Assembly (NCBI RefSeq): GCF_013283795.1
Contig: NZ_JABSOD010000007.1
Coordinates: 1-64,000 of the forward strand
DNA length: 64,000 bases
Source of the DNA: Rheinheimera lutimaris
Lineage (GTDB): Bacteria; Pseudomonadota; Gammaproteobacteria; Enterobacterales; Alteromonadaceae
Direction: 5' to 3'
The notes beneath the pieces are model-generated. The model searched no databases. It saw nothing but the letters and a program-made list of their open reading frames with translations, and was not told the DNA's origin. Positions 38,729 through 50,002 of the stretch are shown here, in pieces; position 1 is the stretch's first letter; the number at the start of each line of letters is the position of its first letter. The position numbers and the translations under genes are program-made.

Positions 38729-39493
38729 ATGACTGCAGACTCGCAGCTCAAACCGCAAAACTTGCCGCAGCATGTGGCAATTATCATGGATGGCAACGGT
38801 CGTTGGGCACAGCGGCAAGGTAAACCGCGGGTATGGGGCCACAAGAAAGGCGTAGAAGCGGTACGACGCAGTGTCAGCTTTTGCCGCGAACTGGGCATCA
38901 AATCGCTGACGTTATTTGCCTTTAGCAGTGAAAACTGGCGCCGGCCGGAAGATGAAGTGTCAACCTTGATGCAGCTGTTTCTGATGGTACTGCAAAGCGA
39001 AGTAAAAACGCTGCATAAGCACAATGTCAGGTTGAAAATTGTCGGTGATTTATCAGCCTTCAGTGACAAACTAAAAGCTAATATTGCCAAAGCAGAACAA
39101 CTGACAGCGGATAATACCGCTATGACACTGAATATTGCCGCCAATTACGGTGGCCGCTGGGATATGGTAAATGCCGCCCGGCTGTTAGCTACGCAGGTAC
39201 AAAACGGTACACTGACGCCGGCTGATATTAACGAAGACACTTTTGCTGCGCAGGTACAGATGGCAGAGCAGCCGGAACTGGATTTATTGATCCGTACCGG
39301 TGGTGATGTGCGCATCAGTAACTTTCTATTATGGCAGGCTGCTTACGCTGAGTTTTGGTTTACCGACACCTTATGGCCTGATTTTGATCAGCAGGTGTTT
39401 TCTGAAGCTATAGCGGCCTTTGTGAACCGTGAGCGTCGTTTTGGTTGTACCGGAGAACAAATCCGGCAACTGGCCACGCTGGGTAAAGGATAA
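38729..39493 (+). CDS. uppS: Undecaprenyl diphosphate synthase
   Basis: 254 residues (E. coli 253). Adds eight isopentenyl units to farnesyl diphosphate, giving the carrier lipid for peptidoglycan and O-antigen. The catalytic region [18 protein letters not shown] with Asp near residue 21 is intact, as is [11 protein letters not shown]. The C-terminal motif reads [14 protein letters not shown], with Asp where the E. coli enzyme has the magnesium-binding Glu (TGGE), a conservative change. It is followed by cdsA after five bases. Confidence 0.96.
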   Translation: MTADSQLKPQNLPQHVAIIMDGNGRWAQRQGKPRVWGHKKGVEAVRRSVSFCRELGIKSLTLFAFSSENWRRPEDEVSTLMQLFLMVLQSEVKTLHKHNVRLKIVGDLSAFSDKLKANIAKAEQLTADNTAMTLNIAANYGGRWDMVNAARLLATQVQNGTLTPADINEDTFAAQVQMAEQPELDLLIRTGGDVRISNFLLWQAAYAEFWFTDTLWPDFDQQVFSEAIAAFVNRERRFGCTGEQIRQLATLGKG

Positions 39494-39498
39494 CTAAT

Positions 39499-40362
39499 TT
39501 GTTTAAACAACGCGTAATTACTGCATTGATATTGGCGCCACTGGCTTTACTGGCGGTATTTTATTTGCCGCTGCCGGGTTTTGCGCTGTTTATCTCCGGC
39601 GCTTTTTTACTCGGAGCCTGGGAATGGAGCGGCTTTTGTGGTTTACCAACCAAAGCAATGCGTTGGGTGTATGTGGGTTTAACCGCCGCAATTTTCGCGC
39701 TGTTATATTGGCAACTGCCGGTACAGAGCAGTTGGCCGGTAGAAACCAATGTACTGCTCAGTAGCCTGCTATTGGCTGGTGTCAGCTGGTGGTTGTTGGC
39801 GATAGTGTTAGTGCTTACTTATCCGCGAAGCCAGAGATTATGGGCCAACAGTGATTGGCGCAAGGCGCTGATGGGCTGGTTAACTTTGATCCCCGCCTGG
39901 GCGGCCGTGTTATTTATCCGCTCTACCGATTATGCCGCATCGAACTTTACCGGTGCCTGGCTGATTTGTTGTCTGCTTGGTTTAGTGTGGGCAGCAGATA
40001 TCGGCGGCTATATTGTTGGCAAACCCTTCGGCAAGCATAAGTTGCTGCCTAAAGTGAGCCCGGGCAAAACGATAGAAGGCATGTTGGGTGGCCTGATATT
40101 CGTCGGCATAGTGGTAACAGTGGTTGCTGAGTTGCAGGATTGGCCGGCACAAACGCCGGTATGGTATATCGCTGCTTTTCTGTTAACTATTTTGTCGGTG
40201 TTTGGCGATTTAACTGAAAGTATGTTTAAGCGTGTGGCCGGCAAAAAAGACAGCGGTGCTTTTTTGCCCGGCCATGGTGGTATTTTAGACCGTATCGACA
40301 GCTTAACGGCAACAGCACCGTTGTTCGCCATTATTCTGGCCATCTTTAGCGGTTTTTACTAA
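39499..40362 (+). CDS. cdsA: Phosphatidate cytidylyltransferase
   Basis: 287 residues (E. coli 285). Makes CDP-diacylglycerol from phosphatidic acid and CTP, the branch point for phospholipids. About eight membrane helices. The family signature is complete: [13 protein letters not shown] then [21 protein letters not shown] near the C-terminus. Starts with TTG, preceded by AAAGGA; no usable ATG is near. Stop overlaps the dxr ATG by one base. Confidence 0.96.
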   Translation: MFKQRVITALILAPLALLAVFYLPLPGFALFISGAFLLGAWEWSGFCGLPTKAMRWVYVGLTAAIFALLYWQLPVQSSWPVETNVLLSSLLLAGVSWWLLAIVLVLTYPRSQRLWANSDWRKALMGWLTLIPAWAAVLFIRSTDYAASNFTGAWLICCLLGLVWAADIGGYIVGKPFGKHKLLPKVSPGKTIEGMLGGLIFVGIVVTVVAELQDWPAQTPVWYIAAFLLTILSVFGDLTESMFKRVAGKKDSGAFLPGHGGILDRIDSLTATAPLFAIILAIFSGFY

Positions 40363-41555
40363 TGCGTCAGGTGGTGATCCTCGGTTCAACCGGTTCTATC
40401 GGTGTCAGTACCTTGTCGGTACTGGAAGCGCATCCACAGGCTTACCGTGTATTAGCGCTGACTGCGGCGACGCAAACCGATAAGTTGCTGCAACAATGTT
40501 TGCAGTATCAACCGCGCTTTGCCGCTATGCTGGACGATAATGCTGCTAAAGCATTAGCAACGGCGTTAAAGCTGGCCGGTAGTAAAACTGAGGTATTGGC
40601 AGGCATGGACGGCTTGTGCCAGTTAGCTGCGCACCCGGATGCAGACATTGTGATGGCTGCTATCGTCGGTGCGGCCGGCTTATTGCCCACCCTGGCGGCA
40701 GTGGAGCAGGGTAAAACAGTATTACTGGCCAACAAAGAAGCGTTGGTTATGAGTGGTGAGCTGTTTATCAGCAAGGTGCAGCAATACGGTGCGACCTTGT
40801 TACCGATAGACAGCGAGCACAATGCTATTTTCCAGTGCTTGCCGGCGGCGTTGCAGCAACATACACACGATCAGCAGATCAGCGACTTTGGCATCAGCAA
40901 GTTGCTGCTTACCGGCAGCGGCGGCCCGTTTTTGCATACGCCGTTATCTGAGTTTGGCAAGATTACTCCGGCGCAAGCTGTGGCACACCCTAACTGGAGT
41001 ATGGGGCATAAAATCTCCGTCGACAGCGCTACTATGATGAACAAAGGCCTCGAATTTATTGAAGCTCGCTGGCTGTTTAACTGTCTGGCAGCCGATATTG
41101 AAGTGGTGATCCATCCGCAAAGTATTATTCATTCTATGGTGCAATACAGCGATGGCTCGGTACTGGCACAACTGGGCCAGCCCGATATGCGCACGCCTAT
41201 CGCACATGCGTTGGCGTTTCCAAAGCGTATTGCCAGCCCGGTGGCGCCGCTGAGCTTTAAGCAAATGCGTGATTTTACTTTCACCGAGCCTGAACCCGAA
41301 CGCTACCCGAATTTATACCTTGCGATGCAAGCATGTCAAAACGGTCAGGGTGCGACGACGGCGCTTAATGCCGCCAATGAAATCGCTGTAGAGGCCTTTT
41401 TGCAGCAGCAAATCCGTTTTACCGACATTGCTGCGGTTAATGCGCACAGCCTTGAGCATTTTGCCGGCTTTCGTGCCGGCACGCTGGATGATATATTGGC
41501 ATTGGATCAGCAAGCACGTGAGCATGCGCGGTTACAGCTAAGGAAACTAAGTTAA
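40362..41555 (+). CDS. dxr: 1-deoxy-D-xylulose 5-phosphate reductoisomerase
   Basis: 397 residues (E. coli 398). First committed step of the MEP isoprenoid pathway, which supplies UppS. NADPH loop [14 protein letters not shown] at the start, [12 protein letters not shown] near residue 123, metal site [11 protein letters not shown] near 148, GSGGPF near 185, and [17 protein letters not shown] near 220. In E. coli dxr lies before uppS; here it follows cdsA. Joined to both neighbours by one-base TAATG overlaps. Confidence 0.97.
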   Translation: MRQVVILGSTGSIGVSTLSVLEAHPQAYRVLALTAATQTDKLLQQCLQYQPRFAAMLDDNAAKALATALKLAGSKTEVLAGMDGLCQLAAHPDADIVMAAIVGAAGLLPTLAAVEQGKTVLLANKEALVMSGELFISKVQQYGATLLPIDSEHNAIFQCLPAALQQHTHDQQISDFGISKLLLTGSGGPFLHTPLSEFGKITPAQAVAHPNWSMGHKISVDSATMMNKGLEFIEARWLFNCLAADIEVVIHPQSIIHSMVQYSDGSVLAQLGQPDMRTPIAHALAFPKRIASPVAPLSFKQMRDFTFTEPEPERYPNLYLAMQACQNGQGATTALNAANEIAVEAFLQQQIRFTDIAAVNAHSLEHFAGFRAGTLDDILALDQQAREHARLQLRKLS

Positions 41556-42910
41556 TGTCTGGTGCGGTTTGGAATTTGTTGTCATTTATTGTCGCGCTTG
41601 GCGTATTGATTACAGTGCATGAATTTGGCCATTTTTGGGTGGCACGTAAAAACGGTGTGCTGGTAAAGCGCTTCTCTATCGGCTTCGGCAAGGCCTTGTT
41701 GCGCTGGCGTGACAAGCAAGGTACAGAGTTTGTTATTGCTGCTATTCCGCTTGGCGGTTATGTTCGCATGCTGGATGAGCGGGTAGATCCGGTATTGCCG
41801 CAATTTAAAGACCTGGCGTTCAATCATAAAACAGTGTGGCAGCGCATGGCTATTATTGCCGCCGGCCCCGCCGCAAACTTTATTTTTGCCGTATTTGCCT
41901 TGTGGCTGATGTATCTTTTGGGCGTGCAAACGATGCGTCCGATCGTTGCCGCTGTGGCGCCACAGTCTATTGCCGCGCAAGCCGGTATCAGCCCACAGCA
42001 ACAAATTGTGTCAGTTAATCAACATCAGGCGACAGACGCCAGCAGCGTTAATTTATTGCTGGTAGAGCAAATCGGCCGCGATGCCATTACTCTGGGGCTG
42101 CGCGACATTGCAACACAGCAGCAGCGCAGTGTGCAATTAGACACCCGTAACTGGCAATTTAATCCGGAAACACAAAGCGTCTTTGATAGTTTGGGATTGC
42201 AGCTTGCAAGGCCGCAGGCACTAACCGACATTGCTGCGGTAGCGGATGGCTCAGCTGCGCAGCAAGCCGGTGTACTGGCAAACGATAAAATTTTGCAGAT
42301 TGATAATGTTGCCATTCGCGATTGGCCGCAACTGCAAGGTATTATCGTTAATGCGGCTGAACAACCTTTAACGCTGTTGTTGCTGCGTGACGGTAAGGAA
42401 GTCAGCCTGACAGCAACGCCGGAATTATCGATAACAGCAGACGGCTTTTCGCAAGGTGTGTTGGGTATCACACCTAAAGTCAGCGATTGGCCGGATGGTG
42501 TACTGTATACCCAACGTTATGGCGTATTCGACGCGGTAGGTGCGGGTGTAGCGCATACCTGGCAGTTAACGCGGCTTAGTGTGGCCATGATTGGCAAGCT
42601 GCTGAGCGGCGATGTTTCTGTTAAGCATTTAAGCGGACCGATTTCGATAGCGCAAGGTGCCGGTACTACAGCCAGCATAGGTTTGGTGGCATTCTTATCG
42701 TTTTTGGCGCTGATAAGTGTTAACTTAGCCGTCATCAATTTGCTGCCGTTACCGGTACTGGATGGCGGGCACTTAATGTATATGCTGCTGGAACTAATGC
42801 GCGGCAAACCTGTCTCTGAAAAGACGCAGGAAATAGGTTTCCGGTTCGGAGCGTTAATCCTGCTGACATTAATGGGAATTGCGCTGCTCAACGATATTTC
42901 TCGTTTGTAA
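41555..42910 (+). CDS. rseP: Site-2 protease RseP
   Basis: 451 residues (E. coli 450). Intramembrane zinc protease that cleaves RseA in the sigma-E envelope stress pathway. HEFGH zinc motif in the first membrane helix (near residue 22), two PDZ domains (about 120-290) and the third ligand in NLLPLPVLDGGHLMY near residue 395. Four membrane helices. Starts by TAATG overlap with dxr and precedes bamA by 26 bases, linking envelope stress control with outer membrane assembly. Confidence 0.97.
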   Translation: MSGAVWNLLSFIVALGVLITVHEFGHFWVARKNGVLVKRFSIGFGKALLRWRDKQGTEFVIAAIPLGGYVRMLDERVDPVLPQFKDLAFNHKTVWQRMAIIAAGPAANFIFAVFALWLMYLLGVQTMRPIVAAVAPQSIAAQAGISPQQQIVSVNQHQATDASSVNLLLVEQIGRDAITLGLRDIATQQQRSVQLDTRNWQFNPETQSVFDSLGLQLARPQALTDIAAVADGSAAQQAGVLANDKILQIDNVAIRDWPQLQGIIVNAAEQPLTLLLLRDGKEVSLTATPELSITADGFSQGVLGITPKVSDWPDGVLYTQRYGVFDAVGAGVAHTWQLTRLSVAMIGKLLSGDVSVKHLSGPISIAQGAGTTASIGLVAFLSFLALISVNLAVINLLPLPVLDGGHLMYMLLELMRGKPVSEKTQEIGFRFGALILLTLMGIALLNDISRL

Positions 42911-42936
42911 ATAACTAATCATAAGTAGTTCAAATA

Positions 42937-45426
42937 ATGACAATTAAACGATTAGTAGCTGCGATGTTACTTGCCTCTGCCAGTAACTCGGTGCTCGCTG
43001 AAGAATCATTTACGGTTCAGGATATTCAGGTCGAAGGTCTGCAACGTGTTGCGCTGGGCGCGGCGTTGAATAATTTACCTTTTAATGTTGGCGACACAGT
43101 TACGGAATACAGTTTATCCCGCAGTATCCGCACACTTTACGCCGCCGGCCATTTTGACGATATAAAGGTGTACCGTGACGGTAATACGGTTATTTACCGT
43201 TTGCGTGAGCGTCCGACCATTAATGCGATAGAATTTGATGGCAATAAAGATATTAAAGAAGAGCAACTCAATGAGAGCTTGGCCGGCAACCGCGTTGAAG
43301 TGGGAGAGCCGCTGGATAAAACTATTTTAAAAAGCATTGAAAACGGCTTAACAGAGTTTTATCACGGTGTGGGTAAATATCAGGCAGAAGTCGAAATTGA
43401 GGCCACTTACCTGCCGCGTAACCGTGTTAATCTGAAAATTAAATTTGAAGAGGGCGACGCGGCGTCGATACGGCAGATTAACGTGGTGGGTAATCAGCTT
43501 TTTTCTGACGAAGAGCTGTTAAGGGATATTGAGTCTAAGCAAGATTTACCCTGGTGGCGCTTTTTATCCTCTGACCGCTACCAGAAGCAGACACTGCAAG
43601 GCGACATAGAGAAAATCAACAGTCATTACCTTGACCGTGGTTATCTGCGTTTTAATATCGACTCGTCGCAGGTATCGGTTAGCCCGGATAAAGAGTCAGT
43701 GTATGTCACACTTAACGTGACTGAAGGTGAAAAATATACCATCAGTGGCGTTAAATTTGTTGGCGATCTGATAGGGCAGGACGAGTTTATCCGCCAGATC
43801 CTGCCATTAAAAGACGGTGAGTTGTATAACGGTGCGTTAGTGACTTACACCGAAGAGAGCATCGCTAAGTTATTAGCCCGTTTCGGTTATGCCAATTCTA
43901 AAGTACGTACTATTCCGCAAATTAACGACGATACCAATCAGGTAGAGTTAACCATTAGTGTTGAGCCGGGTAAACGCGTGTATGTGCGGCGCATTGCGGT
44001 AAGCGGTAACAGTAATACCCGCGACGAGGTATTACGCCGTGAACTGCGTCAAATGGAAGGTGCCTGGTTGTCAAATGATGCGTTGGAGCTGTCGAAACAG
44101 CGGATCCAGCGTTTACCTTATATTGAGAGCGTTGAGTTTGACACCACCCCGGTTGCCGGTGTTGATGACTTGGTAGATATCGGTTTTAACATTAAAGAAC
44201 AGCCATCAGGCAGCTTTAATGCCGGTGTTTCTTATGGCAACTATATGGGGCTGTCATTCCAGATTGGTGTGCAACAGGAAAACTTTTTTGGTACCGGCAA
44301 CAGTGCCGGTATCAGTCTGAATACCAACAAATACCAAAAATCAATCAGTGCCACTTATACCGATCCGTATTTCACGCTTGATGGTGTAAGCCTTGGCGGC
44401 CAGGTATTTTACTCTGACGTCGATTACAGTAGCGCTTCATCAAACCTTGAAGCCTATAATCAACGTCGTTATGGTTTTGGTGCCAATATCGGCTATCCGA
44501 TAAATGAGTATAACCGGCTCAATTTTGGCGCTAACTATGTGGTAAACAAGATTAATTCAATTAATGAATATGATCAGTTACGCCATTTCCGCGCCGTGTT
44601 ACTCGACGCGCAAAATCCTGATGGCGGTTATAACTTTACTAACTATGAATTATCCGCCTCCTGGGTGCGCAGTACACTAAACCGTGGCTTGTTTCCAACG
44701 GCTGGACACTATTTGGGACTAAGCTTAAAAGCTACTACACCCAATTCTGACTTAAACTACTTTAAAACCACGTTTGAAGGGCGTAATTATATTCCACTGA
44801 GCAATGACCATGCCTGGTCATTCTTGTCAAAACTTGAGCTGGGATACGGCAATGGCTACGGCTCAAAAAATGGCTATGACTACACCTTGCCGTTTACCGA
44901 AAACTTTTATGCCGGTGGCCAAAATATTCGTGGTTTTGAAAGTCGCATTATCGGCCCGCATGCTATCTTCCGTGAGGCGCAATTCGTCCCTGGCTTGCCG
45001 GACCCTAATAGTGGTAGTGCACCGTTCCCCAGTGGGCCGGAGAATGATACTTACTCAGTATCGCCGCGTTCTATCGGTGGTAATGCCATGGGGGTGTTAA
45101 CGCTGGAGTTGATCACACCTACGCCGTTTTTAAGCGATGATTATCGTAACTCTGTGCGTACCAGCTTATTTGTTGATGCCGGTAACGTTTGGGATACTGA
45201 GTTTGATCTTAACCGTTATGCAAGCTTGATTCAGGCTCCGCGCTTTCAGGGAGAGCCAGCGTTGCAGGATTATTCAGATGCCGGTTTGATTCGTGCTACC
45301 GCTGGTGTATCTTTACAATGGATTTCGCCGATGGGGCCGTTAACCTTTAGTTTGGCTAAAATCATCAAAAAGTATGAAGGCGATTTGCAGGAAAACTTTA
45401 GTTTCAATATTGGTACAACTTTCTAG
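42937..45426 (+). CDS. bamA: Outer membrane assembly factor BamA
   Basis: 829 residues (E. coli 810). Signal peptide with cleavage after VLA near residue 22, five POTRA repeats (about 24-420) and a C-terminal 16-strand barrel. The lid loop motif NIRGFESR near residue 665 and the final aromatic residue (NIGTTF) needed for barrel insertion are both visible. Essential. Followed by skp after 23 bases, its usual periplasmic chaperone partner. Confidence 0.98.
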   Translation: MTIKRLVAAMLLASASNSVLAEESFTVQDIQVEGLQRVALGAALNNLPFNVGDTVTEYSLSRSIRTLYAAGHFDDIKVYRDGNTVIYRLRERPTINAIEFDGNKDIKEEQLNESLAGNRVEVGEPLDKTILKSIENGLTEFYHGVGKYQAEVEIEATYLPRNRVNLKIKFEEGDAASIRQINVVGNQLFSDEELLRDIESKQDLPWWRFLSSDRYQKQTLQGDIEKINSHYLDRGYLRFNIDSSQVSVSPDKESVYVTLNVTEGEKYTISGVKFVGDLIGQDEFIRQILPLKDGELYNGALVTYTEESIAKLLARFGYANSKVRTIPQINDDTNQVELTISVEPGKRVYVRRIAVSGNSNTRDEVLRRELRQMEGAWLSNDALELSKQRIQRLPYIESVEFDTTPVAGVDDLVDIGFNIKEQPSGSFNAGVSYGNYMGLSFQIGVQQENFFGTGNSAGISLNTNKYQKSISATYTDPYFTLDGVSLGGQVFYSDVDYSSASSNLEAYNQRRYGFGANIGYPINEYNRLNFGANYVVNKINSINEYDQLRHFRAVLLDAQNPDGGYNFTNYELSASWVRSTLNRGLFPTAGHYLGLSLKATTPNSDLNYFKTTFEGRNYIPLSNDHAWSFLSKLELGYGNGYGSKNGYDYTLPFTENFYAGGQNIRGFESRIIGPHAIFREAQFVPGLPDPNSGSAPFPSGPENDTYSVSPRSIGGNAMGVLTLELITPTPFLSDDYRNSVRTSLFVDAGNVWDTEFDLNRYASLIQAPRFQGEPALQDYSDAGLIRATAGVSLQWISPMGPLTFSLAKIIKKYEGDLQENFSFNIGTTF

Positions 45427-45449
45427 AATAGAAAAATAGGGAATAAAAG

Positions 45450-45968
45450 ATGTTAAATACACGTGTAGTAAAATCTGCTTTAGTACTGATGGCTGGTTTA
45501 ATGTTGGCCGGTAATGTAGCGGCAAAAGAGATGAAAATCGGCTTTGTTGATGTACAAGCTGTTGCGGCAAAAATCCCTCAGTCAGCTGCTATGCAAGAAA
45601 CTATTAAGAATGAGTTTGCCCAGCGCATTGAAGCCGTTGGCAAGTTAGAAAAAGATATTAACTTTAATATTGAAAAGCTGCGCCGTGACGGTCCGACAAT
45701 GAGCGAGAAACAGCAGGAAGAGTTAAAGGCAGCAGTAACAAATCAGCGCCAGCAATATGAGCAGTTAGCCCGTCCATTGGATGAAGAAATCCGCAATCGC
45801 CAGGCTGAAGAGCGTAACAAAGTGTTGTCGTTAATTAAGACGGCTATTGACGCAGTAGCTGAGCGGGAAAAATTTGATATGGTATTAAATTCAGGTGCCG
45901 CAGTATTTGCTAAGCCGGAATACGATATTTCTGATGCGGTTGCTGCTCAGGTCGGTAAAGCGAAGTAA
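45450..45968 (+). CDS. skp: Periplasmic chaperone Skp/OmpH
   Basis: 172 residues (E. coli 161). Signal peptide (cleavage near VAA, residue 25), then [17 protein letters not shown], the beta strand used for trimerisation, and a long coiled-coil arm (about 60-130) rich in Glu/Arg/Gln. Holds unfolded outer membrane proteins on the way to BamA. Stop overlaps lpxD start by one base (TAATG). Confidence 0.95.
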   Translation: MLNTRVVKSALVLMAGLMLAGNVAAKEMKIGFVDVQAVAAKIPQSAAMQETIKNEFAQRIEAVGKLEKDINFNIEKLRRDGPTMSEKQQEELKAAVTNQRQQYEQLARPLDEEIRNRQAEERNKVLSLIKTAIDAVAEREKFDMVLNSGAAVFAKPEYDISDAVAAQVGKAK

Positions 45969-47020
45969 TGCGTAGTTATAGTTTGGCAGATTTGGCTGAG
46001 CAGTTAGGTGCTCAGCTGATTGGTAATGCTAAGTGCAACATCAGCGCTACAGCGACATTAGAGCATGGCGGCACAGGGAAAATTGGTTTTTTGTCTAACA
46101 GTAAGTACCGCAAGTACTTAACTGAAACTAACGTTTCTGCTGTGTTGCTAAATGCTGATGATGCCGCTTTTGTACCGCCGGGTGTAAACGCTCTGGTGGT
46201 GAAAGACCCTTATGTGGCGTTTGCCCGCGTGGCACAATTGCTCGATTCTACTCCGGCTGCCGCCAAGGGTATCCACTCTTCAGCTTGCATTGATCCGACG
46301 GCCGAAGTTGCGATCTCTGCTGCTATCGGGCCGAATGCGGTTATTGCCGCTGGTGCCATTGTTGGTGAGAACGCGCAAATTGGTGCTGGCTGTTTTGTCG
46401 GTGAGAGAGCCGTGTTGGAGGATAACGTCAGGCTTTGGCCTAATGTTTCGGTTTATCATGGTGTCAAAATTGGTCGCAGTACCATAGTACATAGTGGCGC
46501 GGTTATCGGTTCGGATGGCTTTGGTTTCGCTAATGAGCGCGGTAACTGGCTTAAGATCCCGCAAACCGGAGCGGTAGTTATCGGTGCCGATTGTGAAATT
46601 GGTGCTAATACCACCATAGATCGCGGTGCTATAGATAACACCGTAATCGGTAATAATGTGATTATCGATAATTTGTGTCAGATTGCCCATAACGTTAAAG
46701 TAGGCGACCACACAGCTATTGCGGGAGCCACTATTATTGCGGGCAGTACCAAAATTGGCCGCTATTGTATTATTGGCGGCGGTGCTTGCATTAATGGCCA
46801 TATAGAGATTTGTGATGGCGCGCATATTTCCGGTATGGCCATGGTGATGAAACCCATTACTGAAAAAGGCGTATACTCATCAGGTATTCCCGCCACCAGT
46901 AATATAGAATGGCGCAAAAATACTGCTAAACTACGCCAGATTGACCAACTTTATCAGCGGGTAAAGCAGCTGGAACAACAGCTGGCCGGTATGCACACTG
47001 CAACCGGTGCTGATCACTAA
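45968..47020 (+). CDS. lpxD: UDP-3-O-(3-hydroxyacyl)glucosamine N-acyltransferase
   Basis: 350 residues (E. coli 341). Third step of lipid A synthesis. N-terminal uridine-binding domain ([15 protein letters not shown]), then a left-handed beta-helix of hexapeptides (about 105-310). The catalytic histidine is in [16 protein letters not shown] near residue 242. A C-terminal helix ([12 protein letters not shown]) closes the trimer. Joined to skp by overlap. Confidence 0.97.
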   Translation: MRSYSLADLAEQLGAQLIGNAKCNISATATLEHGGTGKIGFLSNSKYRKYLTETNVSAVLLNADDAAFVPPGVNALVVKDPYVAFARVAQLLDSTPAAAKGIHSSACIDPTAEVAISAAIGPNAVIAAGAIVGENAQIGAGCFVGERAVLEDNVRLWPNVSVYHGVKIGRSTIVHSGAVIGSDGFGFANERGNWLKIPQTGAVVIGADCEIGANTTIDRGAIDNTVIGNNVIIDNLCQIAHNVKVGDHTAIAGATIIAGSTKIGRYCIIGGGACINGHIEICDGAHISGMAMVMKPITEKGVYSSGIPATSNIEWRKNTAKLRQIDQLYQRVKQLEQQLAGMHTATGADH

Positions 47021-47034
47021 ACAGAGGAACAACC

Positions 47035-47487
47035 TTGGCTAACCAACTTAATAGTCTCCAGGTACAGGAGATTATGGCGTTACTGCCACACCGGTATCCG
47101 TTTTTACTCATTGACCGTGTACTGGATTTCACGCCGGGTGAGAGTCTGACAGCGCTGAAAAATGTCACTATTAATGAGCCGATTTTTACCGGTCATTTTC
47201 CGGGCATGCCTATTTTCCCGGGCGTATTGATTCTTGAAGCATTGGCTCAGGCTACCGGTATTTTGGGTTTTAAAACGGTATCAGAGCGCTCAGAAAACGA
47301 ACTGTATCTATTCGCCGCGATCGACGAGGCCCGCTTTAAGAAGCCGGTGGTACCCGGTGATACGATGATCCTGGAAGTTAAGTTTTTAAAAGAACGCCGC
47401 AACATGTGGAAGTTTTACGGCGAAGCAAAAGTAGAAGGCCAAATTGTCTGCTCGGCTGAGCTGATGTGTGCCAGAAGAGAACTATAA
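47035..47487 (+). CDS. fabZ: 3-hydroxyacyl-ACP dehydratase FabZ
   Basis: 150 residues (E. coli 151). Dehydrates 3-hydroxyacyl-ACP in fatty acid elongation and so competes with LpxA for 3-hydroxyacyl-ACP. Hot-dog fold: [15 protein letters not shown] at residue 16, catalytic [20 protein letters not shown] with His near 56 and Glu near 70, and FKKPVVPGD near 102. Starts with TTG preceded by AGAGGAAC, as E. coli fabZ also does. Confidence 0.97.
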   Translation: MANQLNSLQVQEIMALLPHRYPFLLIDRVLDFTPGESLTALKNVTINEPIFTGHFPGMPIFPGVLILEALAQATGILGFKTVSERSENELYLFAAIDEARFKKPVVPGDTMILEVKFLKERRNMWKFYGEAKVEGQIVCSAELMCARREL

Positions 47488-47488
47488 C

Positions 47489-48259
47489 GTGATCCATCCA
47501 TCTGCTGTAATAGAAGCCAGCGCCAAGCTTGGCAATAACGTTAAAGTCGGGCCGTTTTGCTATATCGGGCATGATGTGGTTATCGGCGACGACTGCATAT
47601 TGGAATCGCATGTAGCGATTAAAGGCCCCTGCACAATCGGTAAAGGGAATCACTTTTTCCAATTTGCCAGCATTGGTGAAGCCTGCCAGGACAAGAAGTA
47701 TAAGGGTGAAGCCACACAACTGATTGTCGGTGATAATAACATTTTCCGCGAAGGTTGTTCTGTGCACCGCGGTACGGTGCAGGACCAGGGTAAAACCATT
47801 ATTGGCAGCAATAACTTGTTTATGAATACCACACACATCGCTCACGACTGTGTGATTGGTAATAACGTTATTTTTGCAAGTGGCGCACAAGCAGCCGGCC
47901 ATGTACACGTTGGCGATTGGTCGATTCTGGGCGGTATGACCGGCGTGCATCAGTTTGTGCATATCGGCGCACACAGTTTCTGTGGCGGTGGCTCTATCGT
48001 ACTTAAAGATGTTCCGCCGTACCTGATGGTGCATGGTGCACCTTGCGTACCGGCCGGTATTAATACTGAAGGTTTAAAGCGCCGCGGTTACAGCAGCGAA
48101 GCGCTGTTGGAAATTCGCCGTGCCTATAAAGAAGTGTACCGGAAAGGCCAAACGGTAGCCGAAGCTTTAACAGCGCTGCAAGGCAAAGCTGCAGAAATGC
48201 CTGAGCTTAAGCTGTTTACCGACTTTATTGCTAACGCCAGCAGAGGCATAGTGCGCTGA
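47489..48259 (+). CDS. lpxA: UDP-N-acetylglucosamine O-acyltransferase
   Basis: 256 residues (E. coli 262). First step of lipid A synthesis. Hexapeptide beta-helix over about 1-185. The catalytic base is the His in THIAHDCVIGNNVIF near residue 119; the C-terminal GLKRRGYSSEALLEIRRAYKEVYR helices are typical. The GTG at 47489, one base past the fabZ stop, gives the expected MIHPSAVIE start; the seven-codon longer frame would begin inside fabZ with no ribosome site. Stop overlaps lpxB by one base. Confidence 0.96.
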   Translation: MIHPSAVIEASAKLGNNVKVGPFCYIGHDVVIGDDCILESHVAIKGPCTIGKGNHFFQFASIGEACQDKKYKGEATQLIVGDNNIFREGCSVHRGTVQDQGKTIIGSNNLFMNTTHIAHDCVIGNNVIFASGAQAAGHVHVGDWSILGGMTGVHQFVHIGAHSFCGGGSIVLKDVPPYLMVHGAPCVPAGINTEGLKRRGYSSEALLEIRRAYKEVYRKGQTVAEALTALQGKAAEMPELKLFTDFIANASRGIVR

Positions 48260-49425
48260 TGCCACTCACTGACCGGCCGTTGAAAGTCGCTATTATCGCC
48301 GGAGAACACTCCGGCGATATTTTAGGTGCTGATCTGATCACAGCGCTTCAGGCCATTCACCCCGATGCGGTGTTTTACGGCATTGGCGGGCCGCGTATGC
48401 AGGCGCTGGGCTTTACTGCGCTGTTTGATATGGAAGAGCTGGCGGTAATGGGCATTGTTGAAGTGCTGGGCCGTCTGCCACGTTTACTGCAGGTAAAGCG
48501 TGAAATTCTTGCAGCGTTAATGGCCGATAAACCTGATGTGTTTGTCGGTATTGATGCGCCTGACTTTAATTTGCCGGTTGAATTAAAGCTGAAGCAAGCC
48601 GGCATTAAAACCGTACACTACGTTAGCCCTTCAGTGTGGGCGTGGCGGCATAAGCGTATTTTTAAAATTGCTGCTGCCACTAATATGGTGTTGTCGCTGT
48701 TACCGTTCGAAAAAGCGTTTTACGATAAATATCAGGTACCCTGTACCTTTGTCGGCCATACCATGGCAGACTCTATGCCACTGCAAGTGGATAAAGCCGC
48801 AGCTAAAACTGAACTGGGGTTGCATCCGGCCCGCACAGTGCTTGCGATAATGCCGGGCAGCCGTACTAACGAGATTAAGTTGCTGGCACCGGACTTTTTG
48901 CAGGCAGCGATGCTGTTGCAGCGACAGTTCCCCGATTTGCAGTTTGTTTGTAATATGGTTACAGACGCCAAAGCCGCTCAGTTTAACGCCATTAAACAAC
49001 AATTGGCGCCACAGCTTGATATCACTCTGTTTATCGGTAAGGCGCGCCAGGTGCTGCTGGCGTCCGATGCTACCTTCATTACCTCCGGCACAGCTACCTT
49101 AGAGGCCATGTTGGCAAAATGCCTGATGGTGGTGTCGTACAGAGCCAATTGGTTAACTTACCAAATTGGCCGGCGTTTGGTGAAGCTGGCGCATTTCAGC
49201 CTGCCGAATTTATTGGCTGGTAAGGCTATGGTACCTGAGCTGTTGCAACATCAGGTTACGCCACAAGCGCTGGCGGAGGCGATGACACCGCAGCTCAGTG
49301 CTGAACGCGATGCCTTACTGGCAGAGTACCGTACCATTCATCAAAGCATTAAGTGCGACGCCAGCGCAAAAGCCGCGCAGGCCATATTACAGGTAGTTAA
49401 AAATGATGCTGTACCAACGGCCTGA
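48259..49425 (+). CDS. lpxB: Lipid A disaccharide synthase
   Basis: 388 residues (E. coli 382). GT19 glycosyltransferase joining UDP-diacylglucosamine with lipid X. Begins [18 protein letters not shown]; other markers are [22 protein letters not shown] near residue 120 and [21 protein letters not shown] near 275. Peripheral inner-membrane enzyme. It overlaps lpxA by one base and rnhB by 23. Confidence 0.97.
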   Translation: MPLTDRPLKVAIIAGEHSGDILGADLITALQAIHPDAVFYGIGGPRMQALGFTALFDMEELAVMGIVEVLGRLPRLLQVKREILAALMADKPDVFVGIDAPDFNLPVELKLKQAGIKTVHYVSPSVWAWRHKRIFKIAAATNMVLSLLPFEKAFYDKYQVPCTFVGHTMADSMPLQVDKAAAKTELGLHPARTVLAIMPGSRTNEIKLLAPDFLQAAMLLQRQFPDLQFVCNMVTDAKAAQFNAIKQQLAPQLDITLFIGKARQVLLASDATFITSGTATLEAMLAKCLMVVSYRANWLTYQIGRRLVKLAHFSLPNLLAGKAMVPELLQHQVTPQALAEAMTPQLSAERDALLAEYRTIHQSIKCDASAKAAQAILQVVKNDAVPTA

Positions 49426-50002
49426 TGTTCAGCTTATTTGCGGTGTTGATGAAGTAGGCCGCGGCCCGCTTATCGGTGCCGTGGTGACTGCCGCGGTTAT
49501 TCTTGATCCGGCTCATCCTGTAGCCGGCTTAACAGACTCAAAAAAGTTATCGGAAAAGCGTCGTACAGAACTGGCACAGCTGATTAAGCAGCAGGCGCTT
49601 TGCTGGGCGCTGGGTCGTGCTGAACCTCACGAAATTGATGAACTGAATATTTTGCACGCTACTATGCTGGCGATGCGTCGCGCAGTAGCAGCCCTGCAGA
49701 TAACACCGGAATGGGTTTTGGTAGACGGTAACCGCACTCCCGACTTCGGCCTGCCCGCTACAGCGGTAGTTAAGGGTGATTTATTGGTGCCGGAAATCAG
49801 TGCGGCATCTATCCTGGCTAAGGTCGCGCGTGATGAAGAAATGCATACCTTGCATCAGGCTTATCCGCAATTTGGTTTTGCTGATCATAAAGGCTATCCG
49901 ACAGCGGCGCATTTGGCCGCGATTGCGCAGCACGGTGTATTGCCGCAGCACAGGCGCAGTTTTAAGCCGGTGCGGCTGGTGCTGGAGCAACAGGGCCTAT
50001 GA
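49403..50002 (+). CDS. rnhB: Ribonuclease HII
   Basis: 199 residues (E. coli 198). Removes RNA from RNA/DNA hybrids, including single misincorporated ribonucleotides. [10 protein letters not shown] near residue 16 carries the first two catalytic acids; [21 protein letters not shown] and [15 protein letters not shown] hold the rest. Two adjacent ATGs; the first is used. Its 3' end overlaps dnaE (ATGA). Confidence 0.96.
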   Translation: MMLYQRPDVQLICGVDEVGRGPLIGAVVTAAVILDPAHPVAGLTDSKKLSEKRRTELAQLIKQQALCWALGRAEPHEIDELNILHATMLAMRRAVAALQITPEWVLVDGNRTPDFGLPATAVVKGDLLVPEISAASILAKVARDEEMHTLHQAYPQFGFADHKGYPTAAHLAAIAQHGVLPQHRRSFKPVRLVLEQQGL

